A stretch of DNA of 64,000 bases from Sphingobacterium sp. SYP-B4668 (lineage in GTDB: Bacteria; Bacteroidota; Bacteroidia; Sphingobacteriales; Sphingobacteriaceae), in assembly GCF_027627455.1 (NCBI RefSeq), contig NZ_CP115483.1, positions 5,332,001-5,396,000 of the forward strand, written 5' to 3'. A program made the position numbers and the translations under genes. This document shows positions 1 to 12,900 of the stretch, piece after piece (position 1 is the stretch's first letter; the number at the start of each line of letters is the position of its first letter). The notes below the pieces were generated by a model. That model was not told the DNA's origin. It worked only from the letters and a program-made list of their open reading frames with translations, and made no database searches.

Positions 1-273
1 GCTGGTCCCAGGTTATTCGACAGGGTATCCAGGACCCCACATCTCCACCACAAAAAGATATCGCCTATTCCGATAGGAAGCTACGGGTGCAGCCGCTGGG
101 TGTTTCGATGCAAAGGGATAAAAGCATATGCAAGTCGGCTCAGGATGCGGGGGGACATAGACCTCTTCCTATGCGGGCCAACCAGCTTATTTCCGTGGTC
201 CACGGGCCCCCATCCTGATGCCCCGCTCGCTTATCCGCCATCTGGCGGACATCTGTACAAATTTATCCACAAC
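1..273. other. Unassigned GC-rich stretch before the insertion sequence
   Basis: No gene could be assigned here. The stretch is visibly richer in G and C than the rest of the window. Plus frame 1 is open from base 1 to 324 and plus frame 3 from base 3 to about 218, but neither translation resembles a known family and both are rich in Pro, Arg and Gly, as expected for non-coding GC-rich DNA read by chance. A 3' end of a gene starting outside the window cannot be excluded. The insertion sequence that follows landed at its right border. Confidence 0.3.
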
Positions 274-281
274 GAAAAATC
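274..281. repeat. Left copy of 8-bp target-site duplication
   Basis: GAAAAATC directly abuts the left terminal inverted repeat and is repeated exactly just after the right one at 1713-1720. An 8-bp duplication is the usual length for ISL3-family elements. Confidence 0.85.
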
Positions 282-338
282 GGGTCAAGCTGAATTCTTG
301 GGGGGAATACTAAAAATTCCTTAGTTTAGCTTCTTTAA

Positions 339-704
339 ATGAGATATCCCTTGGAAGACGCCGAACGTAAATTACTATCCTTACTGATGCCCGAAGGGCT
401 TTTAGAATACTTTCAAATTTTAGCAGTCAATCAGGTTGACAATCAGCTCCACATCTATTTGGATGAACTCAATATAGCACCAGCAGGCTATGAGAACAGC
501 AAACTGGAGTCCAAGGGCTTTATGCCATCTACTGAGATCTCAGACTTTCCCATTCGAGGACAGAAAGTTACGCTACATATTCGTCGTCGTCGCTGGACCG
601 TTCTGGATAGCGGACAGGTTATCGCCAGAGATTGGAACCTAGTGCGTGAAGGTGCTCGAATGACAACAGAATTCGGCCTTTTTTTAAAGAAGATATTTGG
701 ATGA
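339..704 (+). CDS. ISAon1-type transposase N-terminal region protein (orfA)
   Basis: A 121-residue protein encoded just inside the left end of the insertion sequence. Its basic C-terminal half, with a run of Arg residues around position 85, fits the small accessory protein that precedes the catalytic ORF in ISAon1-type ISL3 elements; it probably supplies the DNA-binding N-terminal part of the transposase in trans. The stop codon TGA (702-704) lies inside the start of the next gene, so the two are likely translationally coupled. The family assignment comes from recognising the pair; the function of the small protein is inference. Confidence 0.8.
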   Translation: MRYPLEDAERKLLSLLMPEGLLEYFQILAVNQVDNQLHIYLDELNIAPAGYENSKLESKGFMPSTEISDFPIRGQKVTLHIRRRRWTVLDSGQVIARDWNLVREGARMTTEFGLFLKKIFG

Positions 705-1680
705 CCATCCTGTAAGTGCACATTTGGTAGGCTTATTCTTTCAAATGGACGGTAAGCAGCTACAGGACCAATACAAGAACCATCTCAGCGACTTTCACGG
801 TTGGGCCCAAAAAGGCCATGCAGAGCGTTGGACACTTTTTCCTGAAAACATTTCCGAACGCCTAAGCATTGATGAGACCAGCTTTAGCAACGGTGAGCTT
901 TACACTATTGTAAGCAGTAAATCAGCAAAAGGCAGGAAAGGGACGATACTAGCCACTATTAAGGGCACAAAGGCGGAAGATATTACCGCTGTGCTCGAGC
1001 GAATCCCCTTGCGTTCAAGGAACAAAGTAAAAGAGGTGACCATGGATATGGCACCGAACATGGCAAGGGCAATCCGCAGATGTTTCCGGAATGCCAGGCG
1101 TGTGGTCGACCGATTCCATGTTCAAAAACTAGCTTACGATGCTGTTCAGGAACTCAGGATTAAATATCGTTGGGAAGTATTGGATGCAGAGAGCAAGAAG
1201 ATAGTTGAATCTAGCAAAACAGGACATCCCCATGAAGCTGGGCTACTCCCCAATGGAGATACCCTCAAACAGTTATTGGCCAGGTCCAGACACCTATTGT
1301 TCAAACACCCAAGCCGGTGGACTGAAAGTCAAAAGCATCGTGCAGAATTACTGTTCATGCGCTTTCCGAAGCTAAAACAGGCTTATGACCTAGGCATTGC
1401 TTTAGGCGATATCTTCAATAAATGTAAAGACAAGAAAGTCGCTTTTACCAAGTTGGGGCTATGGCATAACCAGGTAGAGAATGCCGGAATATCCTCATTT
1501 GAGAGTGTCGCAAGGTCAATCGCAGCACATCACCAATACATTTTACACTACTTCGACAACAGAAGCACAAATGCTTCGGCAGAGTCTTTCAACGCAAAGC
1601 TCAAAGCTTTCAGGAGCGTCTTCCGTGGCGTAAGAGACACAACATTCTTCTTGTACAGAGTGACGAAATTGTATGCCTAA
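697..1680 (+). CDS. ISL3-family (ISAon1-type) transposase
   Basis: A 327-residue DDE transposase that cuts and joins the element ends. The probable catalytic triad is visible: Asp in SIDETSF near residue 54, Asp in TMDMAPN near residue 110, and Glu in NASAESFNAKLKAF near residue 300, the last motif being characteristic of DDE_Tnp_ISL3. The only plausible start is TTG at 697, because this frame is closed by TAA at 685-687; the gene therefore starts 8 bases before the orfA stop ends, suggesting termination-reinitiation. The frame is intact from start to stop. Confidence 0.9.
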   Translation: MDDHPVSAHLVGLFFQMDGKQLQDQYKNHLSDFHGWAQKGHAERWTLFPENISERLSIDETSFSNGELYTIVSSKSAKGRKGTILATIKGTKAEDITAVLERIPLRSRNKVKEVTMDMAPNMARAIRRCFRNARRVVDRFHVQKLAYDAVQELRIKYRWEVLDAESKKIVESSKTGHPHEAGLLPNGDTLKQLLARSRHLLFKHPSRWTESQKHRAELLFMRFPKLKQAYDLGIALGDIFNKCKDKKVAFTKLGLWHNQVENAGISSFESVARSIAAHHQYILHYFDNRSTNASAESFNAKLKAFRSVFRGVRDTTFFLYRVTKLYA

Positions 1681-1712
1681 AAATGATTCCCCCCAAACTT
1701 TCGGTATGATCC

Positions 1713-1720
1713 GAAAAATC
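1713..1720. repeat. Right copy of 8-bp target-site duplication
   Basis: GAAAAATC, identical to 274-281, directly following the right inverted repeat of the insertion sequence. Confidence 0.85.
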
Positions 1721-1831
1721 CCCCCGGGTTCACGCAGGGGCGTACGATAAGGTGTCGAGCTACTGTCCTATCTGCCATCCCCTGGGGTACGATGGGAATA
1801 CGGGCTGTTGTGTCCCCCGGGGAGGGACAAC

Positions 1832-1863
1832 AAAAAAAAGCCCCCCCGGTTTCCCGGGGGGGC
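1832..1863 (-). terminator. rRNA operon terminator
   Basis: Read on the minus strand, a very GC-rich stem (GCCCCCCCGG pairing with CCGGGGGGGC around a short loop) is followed by eight T residues. It lies about 10 bp beyond the 5S gene. A second GC-rich inverted repeat (around 1805-1830) follows immediately and may reinforce termination. Confidence 0.85.
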
Positions 1864-1872
1864 GTATAAAAA

Positions 1873-1983
1873 AAGGCACCGACCTACTCTCCCACCTGTT
1901 ACGGCAATACCATCGGCTCTGGCGGGCTTGACTTCTCTGTTCGGAATGGGAAGAGGTAGACACCGCCGATATAGGCACCTGAA
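1873..1983 (-). rRNA. rrf: 5S ribosomal RNA
   Basis: The minus strand reads as a typical Bacteroidota 5S rRNA, with the conserved CCATTCCGAACAGAGAAGT segment in the middle and complementary ends (TCAGGTGCC and GGTGCC). It is the last gene of the 16S-23S-5S operon. The ends are placed from the terminal stem and could be off by a few bases. Confidence 0.95.
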
Positions 1984-2028
1984 ATCCTTTTTGGTACGAC
2001 ACATTATGGTCGTATCTATAGACAATCG

Positions 2029-2060
2029 AAAGAAAAAAACAAAGAGGAAGACAACAGTGT
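2029..2060 (-). other. 23S processing stem, 3' arm
   Basis: The segment just outside the 23S 3' end carries AAGACAACAG followed outward by A-rich sequence. It is complementary to 5018-5052, just outside the 23S 5' end, which contains CTGTTGTCTTCTCTTG and a T-rich tract. The two arms can form a long stem bringing the 23S ends together, the usual substrate for RNase III in pre-rRNA maturation. Confidence 0.65.
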
Positions 2061-2067
2061 CCTCTGC

Positions 2068-4955
<2,888 letters not shown>

Positions 4956-5017
4956 CCTCATGGCCCTTTTGCTACCATGGAAGTGCTTGTCGTTACGTTC
5001 CCCAAAAGGAAAACGTC

Positions 5018-5052
5018 CCTACTGTTGTCTTCTCTTGTAATTTTTTTCTTTC
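5018..5052 (-). other. 23S processing stem, 5' arm
   Basis: Partner of 2029-2060. It lies between tRNA-Ala and the 23S 5' end and contains the complement of AAGACAACAG plus a T/A-rich extension. The pairing is seen by eye; cleavage by RNase III is inferred. Confidence 0.6.
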
Positions 5053-5106
5053 AATATGTCAAAGAACTCTTTGCGCACGCAATCCATATAGGACGGCGGC
5101 GTTCGT

Positions 5107-5179
5107 GGAGAATAACGGATTCGAACCGTTGACCCCCTGCGTGCAAGGCAGGTGCTCTAGCCAGCTGAGCTAATCCCCC
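5107..5179 (-). tRNA. tRNA-Ala (anticodon TGC)
   Basis: The minus strand folds as a tRNA: acceptor stem GGGGGAT/ATTCTCC with G-U pairs, D arm AGCTCAGCTGGCTAGAGC, anticodon stem CCTGC/GCAGG with loop CTTGCAC (anticodon TGC), and T arm with GGTTCGAATCC. No CCA is encoded. It is the second tRNA in the 16S-23S spacer, the standard Ile-Ala arrangement. Confidence 0.95.
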
Positions 5180-5192
5180 GTATAACCGATCG

Positions 5193-5266
5193 TAGTCCCG
5201 AGCAGATTTGAACTGCTGACCCCTACATTATCAGTGTAGTGCTCTAACCAACTGAGCTACGGGACT
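5193..5266 (-). tRNA. tRNA-Ile (anticodon GAT)
   Basis: The minus strand folds as a tRNA: acceptor stem AGTCCCG/CGGGACT, D arm AGCTCAGTTGGTTAGAGC, anticodon stem CTACA/TGTAG with loop CTGATAA (anticodon GAT), and T arm with AGTTCAAATCT. It is the first tRNA after 16S in the spacer, 13 bp before tRNA-Ala. Confidence 0.95.
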
Positions 5267-5377
5267 AGCTTATATCTCTCTCGGTACCGACCTCCATATA
5301 TAGGGACGGACCTTATTCCATTTCTTTTTCCTAGGTCGATCATGTATGTACGTAACGAGTACCTATCAGGTACTCTA

Positions 5378-6900
<1,523 letters not shown>

Positions 6901-7147
6901 AAAATGAAGTGTCGACTCTAACTATCTATAACATAAATAGAATTGTCTTTTTTAATTTCCCGACCTGATTGGCTTGGCTTTCGTTTTCCGAACTTTCGCC
7001 CGGAAAAATCCCAGCTACTCGTTACGTTACATGATCATTTCCTTAAAGAACTCATCTGCCTCGACTCGCGTTCCGGCTTATATCTCACAGGGCTTCGCGC
7101 CCCGATCGTTTTCCTGTTTCCAAAACCCTCCGTTTCCGAAGGGACTG

Positions 7148-7178
7148 CAAAGGTAGGGATATTTTCGACATCCGCAAA
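7148..7178 (-). promoter_or_regulatory. rRNA operon promoter, proximal
   Basis: On the minus strand TTTG (7178-7175) is separated by 19 bp from TACCTTTG (7155-7148), an excellent fit to the Bacteroidota sigma-A promoter (TTTG, about 19 bp, TAnnTTTG). It lies about 250 bp upstream of the 16S 5' end, leaving a long leader. Confidence 0.8.
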
Positions 7179-7274
7179 CTTTATTTTAAAATTGTTCGCC
7201 GGAACACATCGCCAATCCCCTCTTTCAAACGGAACGACCTCTCGATCGGACCATACCTCCCTTGCGGAGTGGTG

Positions 7275-7307
7275 CAAAGGTAGCACTTTTAAACAACCAC
7301 TTCCAAA
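7275..7307 (-). promoter_or_regulatory. rRNA operon promoter, distal
   Basis: A second minus-strand copy of the promoter: TTTG (7307-7304), 21 bp spacer and TACCTTTG (7282-7275). The -7 box is identical to that of the proximal promoter 127 bp downstream. Tandem promoters are usual for rRNA operons. Confidence 0.75.
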
Positions 7308-7506
7308 CTTTCAAACAAAGTTTTTTAATTAAAATAGGTAACGGGTTGATATGTTGCTTACTTAGTTTTTAAAAATAGCGTCGCACAGATACTACAAAGT
7401 ATTAAATTCATTAAAAATATGTTTGAACAACGTAAAACATATCTTACCGCATGCAAGTTTATCATCTTGTAGATATATTTACATTCTTATTTACGTATCT
7501 TTAATA

Positions 7507-8679
7507 ATGGACTATAATACACTCATTGAACAGATAAAAAGCTATGTTGAGGACTATATTCGTCAGAATAAAATCTCCAAATTTTGCTTTCATAATGACA
7601 TCCATACTTTTGAGGTTGTTGAAGCCGCATCTGAAATGTCTCGTCACTATCATTTAGGTGAGGAGGACAATTTTATTATTACCTGCGCCGCCTACTTTCA
7701 CGACCTAGGGTATTTAAATGGGGGAGGGGTAGGTCACGAAGAGCGTGGAGCAACCCTTGCCACGTCCTACCTCCAAAGCCATCATCTACCAATAGAAGTC
7801 CAAAATCAGGTTGTCAATTGTATTAAGGCAACTAAAATGCCCCAAAACCCCAAAACACTATTAGAACAAATACTATGTGACGCCGATCTATTTCATTTAG
7901 GCGGAGAACAGTTCGAGACCCGAAACAAACTCATGCGAAAAGAAATCGAATCCGTGACGGGTACACCTATAGATAAAGATACTTGGCGCAAGCAAACAAT
8001 CCAACTCATGCGCAGCCATAATTATCATACCGAGTATGCACAGCATAAATTAAATGCTACCAAACTGGCGAACTTAGAAAAGTTGGAAAAGAAAAAGAAA
8101 AAAACAGCCCCCCCAATAAACGAGACCATATTTACTTCCAAGGACGAGCGCATCAAAAAGCCAGAAAGAGGTATCGAAACCATGTTTCGTATAACCTCTT
8201 CCAATAATCAACGCCTTAGTGATATGGCGGATAATAAAGCTAATATTCTATTAACGGTCAATTCCATCATCCTATCCATGGTTATTGCTGTCCTTTTGCG
8301 TAAACTAGACAGTAACGAACACCTCGCGATTCCAACAATACTACTACTCACAATCAGTGTATCCACCATGGTTATTGCAATTCTCTCAACCATCCCAAAA
8401 GTTCCACCGGGCGTATTTACACAAGAAGAAATCAAAAATAAATCCGTCAATCTCCTTTTCTTTGGCAACTTCTACAAAATGAAACTCGACGAATACAAAG
8501 AAAGCATGGGAAAGGTCATGGATGACAGCGAATTTTTATATGGCATGTTGACCAAAGATGTATATTCTCAAGGCGTCGTATTAGGTCGCAAGTACAAGCT
8601 CTTACGACTTGCCTATGGAATTTTTATGTTCGGCCTAATTATTTCTTCTATCGCATTTTTGATAGCTGTTAGTGTGTAA
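7507..8679 (+). CDS. HD-domain protein with C-terminal Pycsar-effector transmembrane domain (PycTM)
   Basis: A 390-residue protein with an N-terminal HD phosphohydrolase domain (about 1-180; H33, H65-D66 and the CDAD motif at 124-127 are the probable metal ligands), a Lys-rich linker near 205-210, and a C-terminal membrane domain (about 226-388) beginning with SNNQRLSDMADNKANILL and holding three or four hydrophobic helices. The latter matches PycTM (formerly DUF5706), the membrane effector domain of Pycsar anti-phage systems, which senses a cyclic pyrimidine nucleotide. HD domains often hydrolyse nucleotides, so the fusion could both bind and degrade a messenger; that is inference. No cyclase gene is adjacent. 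The start at 7507 is preferred over 7423, which would add 28 residues of unlike composition. Its promoter side faces the rRNA promoters. Confidence 0.8.
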   Translation: MDYNTLIEQIKSYVEDYIRQNKISKFCFHNDIHTFEVVEAASEMSRHYHLGEEDNFIITCAAYFHDLGYLNGGGVGHEERGATLATSYLQSHHLPIEVQNQVVNCIKATKMPQNPKTLLEQILCDADLFHLGGEQFETRNKLMRKEIESVTGTPIDKDTWRKQTIQLMRSHNYHTEYAQHKLNATKLANLEKLEKKKKKTAPPINETIFTSKDERIKKPERGIETMFRITSSNNQRLSDMADNKANILLTVNSIILSMVIAVLLRKLDSNEHLAIPTILLLTISVSTMVIAILSTIPKVPPGVFTQEEIKNKSVNLLFFGNFYKMKLDEYKESMGKVMDDSEFLYGMLTKDVYSQGVVLGRKYKLLRLAYGIFMFGLIISSIAFLIAVSV

Positions 8680-8707
8680 TCATTATTCACTTTAAAACCA
8701 ATCACCC

Positions 8708-9595
8708 ATGTACCGCAATTCACTCCCGCTAGCACTCCTTCTTCTGTTAAGCTGTTCCACTTTCCAGGCGTGCTCCCAAAAAGCAAAGCACAACTCGTCC
8801 TCGACTAACCAGAAGGGAAGCCAGCAATCAGCACTCCCTTATCAACTCAACGCAGGGCAAGCCATGCCTTTACCGACAGACTTGTTGGAAATTTCTGGCA
8901 TCACCTTTTTACCGAATGAAGATGGCCAGATTTACGCCGTACAGGATGAGAAAGGCCTGCTATACACCTATTCGCTAGCTGGAAATAATCTAACGTCTTC
9001 TCCTTTCGAAAAAGATGGAGACTATGAAGACCTAGCTGTAAGTGCCTCACATTTCATAATATTAAAGAGCAATGGCACATTCTATACTTTTCCAATCATC
9101 GAATCACAAAATATCTCATCTGTCAAAACCTTCAAGAACCTTTTACCAAAAGGAGAGTATGAGGGACTTGCTACTGATGCGGCACAAGGAATCGTTTTTG
9201 CTTTGTGCAAATCTTGCTCGATAGATAAGAAAAATGCCCAGACTAGCGGCTACATATTAAAGATCGATGATAATGGAATATTAACTCTGTCGGGAGAGTT
9301 CAAAATTGACATTTCCCAAATACAAAAATTTGACAATAGTATTAAAAAGACATTCAAACCATCTGCTTTATCTCAGCATCCAAAAACAAAAGAATGGTAT
9401 ATCCTATCTTCTGTTGACAAGGTTCTGGCCATTGCTGATCCACAATGGAACATCAAAGCCGTGCATGCACTAGACCCAAAAAGGCATCAACAGCCGGAAG
9501 GTATTGCCTTTGATAGTCAGCACAACCTGTACATCAGCAATGAAGCGGGCACGGGTGATAAAGCTATTTTATACAAATTCGAGATTATTCAATAA
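8708..9595 (+). CDS. Lipoprotein with SdiA-regulated/SMP-30-like propeller fold
   Basis: A 295-residue lipoprotein: hydrophobic signal sequence and a lipobox ending at Cys (STFQAC, about residue 22), then a Ser/Asn-rich tether. The body resembles the SdiA-regulated (YjiK-like) beta-propeller family: LEISGITFLPNEDGQIYAVQDE near 60-80, DYEDLAV near 113 and PEGIAFDSQHNLYISNEAG near the C-terminus are the characteristic propeller repeats with conserved Glu/Asp. Members are thought to be calcium-binding periplasmic or surface proteins of unknown substrate. It starts 28 bp after the HD-PycTM gene and may be cotranscribed. Confidence 0.65.
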   Translation: MYRNSLPLALLLLLSCSTFQACSQKAKHNSSSTNQKGSQQSALPYQLNAGQAMPLPTDLLEISGITFLPNEDGQIYAVQDEKGLLYTYSLAGNNLTSSPFEKDGDYEDLAVSASHFIILKSNGTFYTFPIIESQNISSVKTFKNLLPKGEYEGLATDAAQGIVFALCKSCSIDKKNAQTSGYILKIDDNGILTLSGEFKIDISQIQKFDNSIKKTFKPSALSQHPKTKEWYILSSVDKVLAIADPQWNIKAVHALDPKRHQQPEGIAFDSQHNLYISNEAGTGDKAILYKFEIIQ

Positions 9596-9931
9596 CACTC
9601 TCAACATATATATATATACTGAAAAACCGACAACAAGCATATGACAGCATCATTCTGTTTTTTCGTTAACCAAGCTAGTCTTATTGATTCAGCTGTATAC
9701 AATTACTTCGCGAGCTCGCTACATTCAGTTTGATTTTTTTCATCATTAACTTGTCCAGGTCATCGAGACGGAACATCTCAGCCATATTATTAACATTTGT
9801 ACAGCTAATGCTAGATGGCTACTTCATATGAAGTCAACATGAAGCGAACAAAGTGAGAGTAACATGACGATTTTTGAACATCAATAATGACTAAACAATC
9901 CTATTCACCAACAGGTAGACAAAGTAGTATT
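9596..9931. other. Intergenic stretch, no gene assigned
   Basis: This 336-bp gap contains a TATATATA run near 9607 and no convincing terminator or promoter. A 34-codon ATG frame on the minus strand (9785-9681) is seen but has no supporting evidence. Confidence 0.4.
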
Positions 9932-12900
9932 ATGCAAATGAAAATCCTTTGTTTCCTTATCATTCAACTACTTTGCGCCCAATCCTTTGCCCAAAATCAA
10001 TCGGTTAAGACACGTCTCATCCTTATTGGAGATGCAGGAGACCTCAGTCCTGAACAACAGGCCATTATCCCACAAGCAGCCTCCCTTATTCTCCCCCACC
10101 AAACCACAGTTTTATTCCTCGGAGATAATATATATCCTGACGGAATGGCGCTTAGCGGGCACAAAGACGAGCATCGCACACAAGAAATCTTAAAATCACA
10201 GTATCTCCCGCTGCGTGCGGTCGGCGCTCCTGTATATTTTATTCCTGGAAATCACGATTGGGATTATATGGGCAAAGATGGACTTGCCAAAATAAGAGCA
10301 CAAGGACAGTTCATTCAAAATCAACAAGACTCACTTTTGAAATTGGTTCCCGCCAATGGTTGCCCAGGCCCCATAGAGATTCCCCTTTCTCGCGATTTAG
10401 TTCTTATTGCGTACGACAGTGAATACTGGCTATTCCCACACCAAAAGAATACCCCTAATGTAGATTGTGAATGTACCTCTAAGGCAGACTTTCTTCAACA
10501 ACTAGACCAATTATTCTACGACAATCGTGACAAAACCATCATATTAGCCTCTCATCATCCCATGCGTACCTATGGTACACACGGAGGTTATTATTCTATT
10601 AAACAACATATTTTTCCGCTCACAGAAAAGTGGAAAAACCTATACCTTCCACTTCCCTTTGTAGGCTCTCTATATCCAATATTACGCTCTACTGTTCTTC
10701 AAACTCCTGAAGATAAACCACATCCACTTTATACAGATTTGGTTGACGAAGTGACAGCCCTTTTCAAATCATTTCCCAACATCATATATGTTTCTGGGCA
10801 TGACCATGGCTTACAGCTCATTCAAGACCAAGATATCACACAGGTCGTCAGTGGCGCTGGGGCCAAAAGCGCGTACATACACCCAGGTAAGTACCTCAAA
10901 TACAAATCTGCCAAACAAGGTCTCGTTGTTATAGACCAATTATTGGACAACAGCACTAGAATATCCTTCTACATCTACGATGGTCAACATCTTAAAGAAG
11001 AATACGCCCATATAAAACCCTACGTAGACGTACAACCACTGATTCATTCGGCTTATAATATAACCGCGGGAGAGGACAGTGTTACCGTTCAGGTCAATCC
11101 CAAATACAACACTGCCAACAAATTTCAACGTTTCTTTTTAGGAGAGAACTATAGAAAAGAATGGGCTGCACACACCACCTTGCCTATTCTACGGATTTCC
11201 CAAATCCAGGGCGGTCTTAAACCGACCAAAAGAGGAGGTGGCATGCAGTCGATTTCTATCCGATTAGAAGATTCGACAGGCCGCGAATGGGCCTTACGCT
11301 CTGTCAATAAACGAACGGAGTCTTTAATCCCTGAAGAACTGCATGATACCTTCGTTCAGAATATATTAGATGATGCCAATAGCGCCCAACATCCCTATTC
11401 CGCTCTGATGATTCCCCCTCTCGCCAATGCAATAAAATTGCCCGTTGCCCATCCCATTATAGGAGTGGTTGCCGCAGACTCCAGCCTTGGTGTTTACAAT
11501 AATCTATTTGCAAATCAAGTCGCCCTTTTGGAAGAAAGGGAGCCTTTGGGCAAATCCGACAATACAATCAAGATGCTCCAAAAGCTACAAGATGATAATG
11601 ACAATGAGGTAAAGGGGAAGGTTTTCCTCAGAGCCCGCATGTTAGACGTCTTGATCAACGATTGGGACAGACACGAAGATCAATGGCGTTGGTATGATGA
11701 AAATCGGGGCACTAAAAACAAGGACCGGGATTACATCCCTATACCTAGGGACCGTGACCAAGCCCTTCGTGTCACACAAGGCTTTATCACCTCCAATATC
11801 TATCAGCCTTTTATTATGCCGACAATGCAGGGATTCAGTTCGAAAATTTCTCGAATAAATTATTCCATGATCAAATCTCGCTTTCTAAATGCTGCACCAA
11901 GCGCCCAACTCTCTTATGACGATTGGATGAAGGAGGTCCATCAATTTAAAGCCAAACTAACCGACAGCGTACTTCAAGCCAGTGTCAATCAACTTCCGCA
12001 ATCCGCTATTGAGATTAGAGGAAACGATATCTTTCAGACCCTAAAAGCTCGGAGAGATGCTCTTCCCACAGTTATGAAGAAGCATTATGCATTCATCAAC
12101 AATATTGTTGATATCCATCTAAGTGACAAAAACGAAAAAGTGACGATCAAAGACACCGCAAATGGAGGGGTAAAACTGTCCATCGATAAAATCAACAAAG
12201 ATGGAGTCCTCACCAAATCTATCCTAAATCGAACATTTACGACCAATCTCACGAAAGAAATACGGTTATATTTAGGAAAAGGTGCTGATTCAGTAGTCAT
12301 CCTTGATAAAAAGTCAAAGATAAAGCTTCGTATTATTGGCGACTATGACCCTAAAACCTATTTAGTACAAGGGGAGGCCAAGCGGGTACAATTGTATGAA
12401 AATAATGATTCCTCGACCATAATTGGACCGTCAAAGCCGTTAAAACGACAAATCTCATCCGATTCATCCAATATCGCCTTTGTCCCGGTTAATTTATATA
12501 ACACTTGGCTTCCCTTACTCTCCGCAGGCTACAACGTAGATGACGGCATACTTCTTGGAGTCGGCACAAAATACACCCATCAGCGTGGATTCCGCAAATC
12601 CCCATTTACCCATACCCAAGAATTTGGCGTTTTAGGCTCCATTCGGACAGGTGCCTACCGCATTAACTACCGAGGTCATTGGAAAGACCTCCTCGGCCAA
12701 GCCGATCTTGTTGTGGACGCACTCGCCAAAGCTCCCGACAACAGTCAGAATTTCTTTGGAATGGGCAATAGTTCCACTTTTTTAGAGGACATTTATGGTA
12801 GTAAATATTACCGTGCGCGATTCAATATCTACCAACTCACACCCCAATTGCATTGGGAACCCACCTCCACTCTTAGTTATAGCATCGGTCCATCCTTACA

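Larger units (their letters stand above)
282..1712 (+). mobile_element. ISL3-family (ISAon1-type) insertion sequence, complete
   Basis: The element is 1431 bp long. Its imperfect terminal inverted repeats are 282-308 and 1686-1712: both start with GG, share a GGGGGGAAT core and match at 20 of 27 positions. It is flanked by an exact 8-bp direct repeat (GAAAAATC). It carries two overlapping reading frames on the plus strand, a 121-residue N-terminal-region protein and a 327-residue DDE transposase, the layout known for ISAon1-type elements. Both frames are uninterrupted and the target duplication is undecayed, so the insertion looks recent and possibly active. It sits about 120 bp beyond the rRNA operon terminator, in a place where it disrupts no recognisable gene. 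Confidence 0.9.

Noticed and set aside
100..324. 74-residue frame at the window start
   Set aside because: It runs across the target duplication into the insertion sequence and has no recognisable family or natural-looking composition.
679..685. T7 tract as a frameshift site joining the two IS frames
   Set aside because: The transposase frame is closed by TAA at 685-687, so slippage there would terminate rather than fuse.
5267..5377. Extra tRNA or small RNA in the 16S to tRNA-Ile spacer
   Set aside because: No cloverleaf or terminator was found; it appears to be simple spacer with processing sites.
6943..7332. 129-residue frame upstream of 16S
   Set aside because: It runs over both rRNA promoters on the opposite strand; the promoters explain the region better.
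9681..9785. 34-codon ATG frame on the minus strand in the 9596-9931 gap
   Set aside because: Begins MAEMFRLDDLDKLMMKK and looks superficially helical, but lacks promoter, coupling or any known family.
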